Program-made: the position numbers and the translations under genes | The notes under the pieces: generated by a model | What the model was told of the DNA's origin: nothing | What the model saw: the letters and a program-made list of their open reading frames with translations, nothing else | Databases searched by the model: none | Assembly: GCA_018699075.1 (NCBI GenBank) | Contig: JABIPV010000095.1 | Span: 1-8,922, forward strand | From: Kordiimonadaceae bacterium | Lineage (GTDB): Bacteria; Pseudomonadota; Alphaproteobacteria; Sphingomonadales; Emcibacteraceae | Direction of reading: 5' to 3' | DNA: 8,922 nt | Shown here: positions 5,444-8,922 of the stretch, piece by piece | Layout of the letters: each line of letters opens with the position of its first letter | How positions within the stretch are numbered: position 1 is the stretch's first letter

Positions 5444-5725
5444 ATGATAAAGTCGGAGCTCATAGCAAGATTGGTAGAATCCAATCCCCACCTTTATCAG
5501 CGCGATGTTGAGCGTATCGTCAACACTATTTTCGAAGAAATCACTAACACGCTTGCTGATGGCAATCGGGTTGAACTTCGTGGATTTGGCGCTTTTTCTG
5601 TTAAACACCGCCCTGCGCGTACAGGACGCAACCCACGCACAGGCCAAGCTGTCAGTGTACCAGCGAAAAGTGTTCCTTACTTTAAAACAGGTAAAGACCT
5701 TAGGGAAAAACTGAATAACAAATAA
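5444..5725 (+). CDS. ihfB: Integration host factor subunit beta
   Basis: IHF-beta pairs with IHF-alpha (ihfA, not in this window) to bend DNA sharply at specific sites in transcription, replication and recombination. The 93-residue length is that of the DNABII family. The helical dimerisation part (MIKSELIARL to about residue 40) is followed by RGFGAFSV (46-53). The DNA-grasping arm GRNPRTGQ (61-68) carries the intercalating proline Pro64, and VPYFKTGKDLREKLN closes the protein. The N-terminal KSELI and the RTGRNPRTG region point to IHF-beta rather than HU or IHF-alpha. AGGGA (5432-5436) lies 7 nt before the ATG. It is the first gene of an apparent operon; no terminator is seen in the 50 bp before the next gene. 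Confidence 0.95.
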   Translation: MIKSELIARLVESNPHLYQRDVERIVNTIFEEITNTLADGNRVELRGFGAFSVKHRPARTGRNPRTGQAVSVPAKSVPYFKTGKDLREKLNNK

Positions 5726-5775
5726 TTTTGTTCTAGACTAACAGCATACGACTAAATTTACTGAGGCCTAGTATA

Positions 5776-6045
5776 ATGCGCTTTATTTCTTATGCTGCTT
5801 TCATTCTTTTTACCATTTTTTGTATTATCATTGCCGTCTCAAACGGCGATATAGTCAATTTTAGTTTAGCTCCCCTGCCCATAAACATTTCTATGCCTGC
5901 ATACATGTTGGTTTTTATTGGAATTCTGCTTGGCCTTTTAGGTGGTTGGATGGTATCTATTCTTTCTGGAATTCGCCATGCAAGACGGCATCGGATTGCC
6001 AATAAGAAAATCCAAGAACTCGAGAAACAAATCAGGAATAAGTAA
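5776..6045 (+). CDS. LapA-domain (DUF1049) inner-membrane protein
   Basis: This 89-residue protein has two predicted transmembrane segments, about 4-22 and 42-64. A short polar/periplasmic loop (NGDIVNFSLAPLP) joins them. The second segment carries the Gly-rich pattern MLVFIGILLGLLGGW typical of the LapA domain. A basic stretch (HARRHRIANKK, 68-78) and a short coiled-coil-like tail (IQELEKQIRNK) follow. In E. coli, LapA works with LapB to tune lipopolysaccharide synthesis; in alphaproteobacteria this small gene is regularly found after ihfB, but its role is not established. GAGG (5763-5766) is 9 nt before the ATG. Its TAA overlaps the pyrF ATG as TAATG, implying coupled translation. I leave out a symbol because lapB is not in the window. 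Confidence 0.85.
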   Translation: MRFISYAAFILFTIFCIIIAVSNGDIVNFSLAPLPINISMPAYMLVFIGILLGLLGGWMVSILSGIRHARRHRIANKKIQELEKQIRNK

Positions 6046-6767
6046 TGGCCGACCTAAAACCTTCGCAGCGTATTCTTTGCGCGCTTGATACTATTGTTAC
6101 CAGCGAAGCATGCAATCTTGCCGCAACTGTCGGACCACATGTCGGCGGAATTAAACTTGGGCTTGAGTTTTTTGGCGCTAATGGCCCACAAGGTTTCAAA
6201 GAAGTAAGCAAGGCCAGCAATAATATTTTCCTTGATTTAAAACTTCATGATATTCCCAATACTGTCGCCAAGGCTATACATGCCCTCATGCCTTTAAAGC
6301 CCACCATTATGACAATCCATACAGCGGGTGGACCCGCAATGATGGCAGCAGCAGCAAACGCCGCAACAGAAGCGGCAAAAAACGTTGGCTGTGCAAGGCC
6401 CATTATTGTCGGTGTGACAATACTGACGAGCCTGGATGACCAAGACCTTGACGCAGTAGGCTATCAAAACCCTGTTTCTGAACAAGTTATTCAAATGGCA
6501 AAGCTTGCCAAAGAAAGTGGTCTCGACGGAGTTGTTTGTTCCCCACATGAAATTAGCTTAATAAAAGAGGCTTGCGGAAAAGAATTTAAATTGGTTGTGC
6601 CTGGCATAAGACCCGCAGGAAGCTCAACTGGGGATCAAAAACGGGTAATGACCCCTGATCAAGCCGTAAAACTAGGCGCTGATTATTTGGTCATTGGTCG
6701 GCCAATAACACAATCAGATGACCCTATCGCCGCTGTAAAGGCCATTACAAAAGAGATTGATGCCTGA
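6045..6767 (+). CDS. pyrF: Orotidine 5'-phosphate decarboxylase
   Basis: It decarboxylates OMP to UMP, the last step of de novo pyrimidine synthesis, in the cytoplasm. The 240 residues have the compact (beta/alpha)8 pattern of bacterial PyrF (group 1). Lys37 lies in GGIKLG. The catalytic charged network is in FLDLKLHDIPNT (62-73: Asp64, Lys66, Asp69). IHTAGG (91-96), VVPGIRPAGSSTGDQKR (184-200) and the phosphate-gripping GRPIT (218-222, Arg219) follow. All catalytic residues are present. AGGA (6034-6037) is 7 nt before the ATG, and the start overlaps the stop of the LapA-like gene by one base. trpF starts 2 nt after it, so pyrF sits inside the ihfB-trp transcription unit. Confidence 0.96.
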   Translation: MADLKPSQRILCALDTIVTSEACNLAATVGPHVGGIKLGLEFFGANGPQGFKEVSKASNNIFLDLKLHDIPNTVAKAIHALMPLKPTIMTIHTAGGPAMMAAAANAATEAAKNVGCARPIIVGVTILTSLDDQDLDAVGYQNPVSEQVIQMAKLAKESGLDGVVCSPHEISLIKEACGKEFKLVVPGIRPAGSSTGDQKRVMTPDQAVKLGADYLVIGRPITQSDDPIAAVKAITKEIDA

Positions 6768-6769
6768 AA

Positions 6770-7426
6770 ATGACTATTGAAGCAAAAATTTGTGGACTTA
6801 CCACTGAAGAAACGGTCCGAGCCGCACTTGATGGCGGGGCACGTTATATTGGTTTTGTTTTTTATCCACCTTCACCGCGCAATATAAGTTTTGAGCAGGT
6901 CGCTTTACTAGGTGAAATAATAAAAAATGATGCCTTGAAAGTTGGGGTATTTGTTAACCCTGATGATGAATTGATCAGAGATACTCTACGGCATATTGAT
7001 CTGGATGTCCTCCAACTGCACGGCAACGAATCTATTGAACGCATTCAATATTTAAAGAATAAATTTTCAAAAATAGTTATGAAGGCCATTTCTGTAGAAT
7101 CAGTAAGTGATATCGCCCGCGCAAGAGAATATGAAAAAATGGCTGATATGCTTTTATTTGATGCCAAAGCACCTATCAATATGAACAATGCCCTTCCTGG
7201 CGGAAATGGACTTGAATTTGATTGGAACTTAATTGCCGGATACAAATGGCGTGTTCCTTGGATGCTATCCGGAGGACTAAATGATAAAAATGTTTCAGAA
7301 GCCATTAAAATAAGTGGCGCCAAATTAGTTGATATTTCAAGTGGCATTGAAACAGAGCCAGGTGTTAAAAGTGCCAATTTGATAAATTCATTTCTTACCA
7401 CCGTTCAGGATTATAATAATGAATAA
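6770..7426 (+). CDS. trpF: Phosphoribosylanthranilate isomerase
   Basis: It converts N-(5'-phosphoribosyl)anthranilate to CdRP in tryptophan synthesis, as a cytoplasmic TIM-barrel enzyme. The 218-residue monofunctional protein shows KICGLT (6-11) with the general-base Cys8, IGFVFYPPSPRNI (27-39), VGVFVN (58-63), LQLHG (81-85), the general-acid Asp131 in LLFDAK, PGGNG (143-147), LSGGL (166-170) and VDISSGIE (187-194). It is not fused to trpC, as is usual in alphaproteobacteria. There is no strong SD (an AGAG lies too far upstream), so translation probably depends on ribosomes finishing pyrF 2 nt earlier. The end overlaps trpB by 8 nt. Confidence 0.95.
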   Translation: MTIEAKICGLTTEETVRAALDGGARYIGFVFYPPSPRNISFEQVALLGEIIKNDALKVGVFVNPDDELIRDTLRHIDLDVLQLHGNESIERIQYLKNKFSKIVMKAISVESVSDIARAREYEKMADMLLFDAKAPINMNNALPGGNGLEFDWNLIAGYKWRVPWMLSGGLNDKNVSEAIKISGAKLVDISSGIETEPGVKSANLINSFLTTVQDYNNE

Positions 7427-8633
7427 GAAGCCCGTAAATAGTTATAGAAATGGTCCTGATGACCAGGGGCACTTTGGCATTTATGGCGGTCGCTATGTAG
7501 CAGAAACCTTAATGCCCCTTATCCTAGAAGTGGAAAAAACGTATGTTCAAGCTAAAAATGACCCCACTTTCAAACAAGAGTTTCATGAACTTCTAAAAGA
7601 ATATGTTGGCCGTCCAAACCCGCTTTATTACGCAAAACGCCTAACCGAACATTTGGGAGGCGCGAAAATATATTTCAAACGGGAAGAATTAAATCACACC
7701 GGCGCCCACAAAATTAATAACTGTGTTGGCCAAATATTGCTCGCACGCCGCATGGGTAAAACACGCATCATTGCAGAAACCGGCGCCGGCCAACATGGCG
7801 TTGCCACCGCAACCGTTTGTGCTTTATTTGGTATGCCATGCGTAATTTATATGGGTGAAAAGGACATCGAACGACAAAAACCCAACGTATTTCGTATGAA
7901 ATTACTGGGTGCAGAAGTTGTTCCTGTTACGTCTGGTTCCATGAGCTTAAAAGATAGCATGAATGAAGCCATGCGTGATTGGGTTAGTAATGTTGAAAAT
8001 ACTTTTTATATTATCGGCACCGCCGCTGGGCCTCATCCTTATCCTGAACTCGTCCGTGATTTCCAATGTGTGATAGGTGATGAAGCCCGTGAGCAGATCC
8101 TAGAAAAAGAAGGCCGCCTTCCCGATAGCTTGGTGGCTTGTGTTGGTGGTGGCTCAAATGCCATCGGTCTTTTTCATCCCTTTTTAGATGATGATGTTGA
8201 AATTTATGCGGTTGAAGCAGCAGGTCACGGTACCGATACCGATAAACATGCCGCCTCCTTAACTGGTGGTGCCCCGGGTGTGCTTCATGGTAACAGAACT
8301 TACCTTCTGATGGATGATGATGGTCAAATTTTAGAAGCGCATTCCATATCAGCGGGACTTGATTATCCGGGCATTGGCCCCGAGCATAGTCACCTTCACG
8401 ATATAGGCCGGGTTAAGTATGTTCCAATTACTGACAAGCAAGCACTTGAAGCCTTTCAGGTTTGCACAAAATTAGAAGGCATTATTCCCGCCCTCGAAAG
8501 TGCTCACGCCATTGCCTATGTTATGGAAAAGGCACCGACGCTTGCGAAAGATCATATTATGATCATGGGATTAAGTGGTCGAGGCGATAAAGATATCTTT
8601 ACAGTTGCCGAAGCATTAGGTGAGGATCTTTAA
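7419..8633 (+). CDS. trpB: Tryptophan synthase beta chain
   Basis: TrpB is the PLP enzyme that joins indole and L-serine to tryptophan; it works as an alpha2-beta2 complex with TrpA, with indole channelled between subunits. The 404 residues are normal for TrpB1. Seen are FGIYGGRYVAETLMP (19-33), the PLP Schiff-base lysine Lys98 in NHTGAHKIN, catalytic Glu120 in AETGAGQHG, the phosphate-binding GGGSNA (243-248), the monovalent-cation/COMM region around GLDYPGIGPEHSHL, and Ser386 in LSGRGDKD, which contacts the pyridine nitrogen. AGGA (7407-7410) is 8 nt before the ATG. It overlaps trpF by 8 nt and trpA begins 2 nt after it. Confidence 0.98.
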   Translation: MNKKPVNSYRNGPDDQGHFGIYGGRYVAETLMPLILEVEKTYVQAKNDPTFKQEFHELLKEYVGRPNPLYYAKRLTEHLGGAKIYFKREELNHTGAHKINNCVGQILLARRMGKTRIIAETGAGQHGVATATVCALFGMPCVIYMGEKDIERQKPNVFRMKLLGAEVVPVTSGSMSLKDSMNEAMRDWVSNVENTFYIIGTAAGPHPYPELVRDFQCVIGDEAREQILEKEGRLPDSLVACVGGGSNAIGLFHPFLDDDVEIYAVEAAGHGTDTDKHAASLTGGAPGVLHGNRTYLLMDDDGQILEAHSISAGLDYPGIGPEHSHLHDIGRVKYVPITDKQALEAFQVCTKLEGIIPALESAHAIAYVMEKAPTLAKDHIMIMGLSGRGDKDIFTVAEALGEDL

Positions 8634-8635
8634 TC

Positions 8636-8922
8636 ATGGGTATTTCACGTATTGAAAAAAGATTTAACAAACTTAAATCTGAAAATCGTGCGGGGCTTGT
8701 GACATTCACAACGGGTGGCGATCCAGATTATGAAACATCACTCAATATATTAAAGGGTCTGCCAAATGCAGGCGCAGACATCATTGAACTTGGTATGCCG
8801 TTTTCTGACCCCATGGCCGATGGTCCCGCAATCCAAGCAGCAAGTATTCGCGCCTTAAATAATAAAATGACACTTTCTAAAACCATAAATATGGTTGAAA
8901 CATTTAGAAAAGATGATCAAGA
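8636..8922 (+). CDS. trpA: Tryptophan synthase alpha chain, 5' part (runs off the window)
   Basis: TrpA cleaves indole-3-glycerol phosphate to indole and glyceraldehyde-3-phosphate and passes indole to TrpB. Only the first 95 codons are present, and the frame is still open at the window end. The start MGISRIEKRF, then LVTFTTGGDP (21-30), the catalytic Glu51 in IELGMPFSDP, and Asp62 in ADGPAIQAA match the first third of the TIM barrel. GAGGA (8622-8626) lies 9 nt before the ATG, inside the trpB end. Nothing suggests truncation other than the window edge. Confidence 0.95.
   Translation, partial: MGISRIEKRFNKLKSENRAGLVTFTTGGDPDYETSLNILKGLPNAGADIIELGMPFSDPMADGPAIQAASIRALNNKMTLSKTINMVETFRKDDQ

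Noticed and set aside
5772..5777. Perfect TATAAT overlapping the start of the LapA-like gene
   Set aside because: The best -35 at 18 bp (ACGACT) matches only three positions, and the start point would fall inside the gene. Kept only as something to check by RNA start mapping.

Overview
The window looks like core chromosome of an alphaproteobacterium, moderately AT-rich for that class. The evidence is a TIGR02300 ('FYDLN acid') gene divergent from aroA, the order aroA-cmk-rpsA-ihfB, a LapA-domain gene after ihfB, and a split trp set in which trpF-trpB-trpA stand together. The EPSP synthase is of the Agrobacterium CP4-like class. Genus cannot be read from the sequence.

Layout. Positions 1-140 are the right end of an IS3-family insertion sequence: the last 36 codons of its transposase, then the terminal repeat. 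After about 125 bp of unassigned DNA come a minus-strand terminator and tRNA-Ala(GGC) (312-387). Upstream of the tRNA on the same strand is the small zinc-ribbon/acidic-tail protein (486-848). A 240-bp divergent intergenic region then leads to the plus-strand genes. aroA and cmk overlap by 16 nt and end at a rho-independent terminator (3046-3091). rpsA follows with a structured leader that lacks a good Shine-Dalgarno, and ends at a strong terminator (5172-5202). A 305-bp AT-rich gap holds a perfect-consensus IHF site and candidate promoters. ihfB, lapA-like, pyrF, trpF, trpB and trpA (cut by the window end) then run with gaps of 50 nt or less, several as overlaps, and no visible internal terminator.

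How the genes fit together. aroA makes EPSP for chorismate, and trpF/trpB/trpA carry out the last steps from chorismate to tryptophan. cmk and pyrF supply pyrimidine nucleotides. rpsA is the mRNA-binding ribosomal protein S1. ihfB is one subunit of the nucleoid protein IHF, and the LapA-like protein is a small inner-membrane protein. The gene content is conventional housekeeping.

The points deserving a second look are a lysine/alanine/proline-rich repeat tail on S1, the SD-poor rpsA leader, the IHF site in front of ihfB, a probable TTG start for the TIGR02300 gene, and the IS end beside tRNA-Ala. I saw no evidence of a new defence system, CRISPR array or other undescribed multi-gene system.
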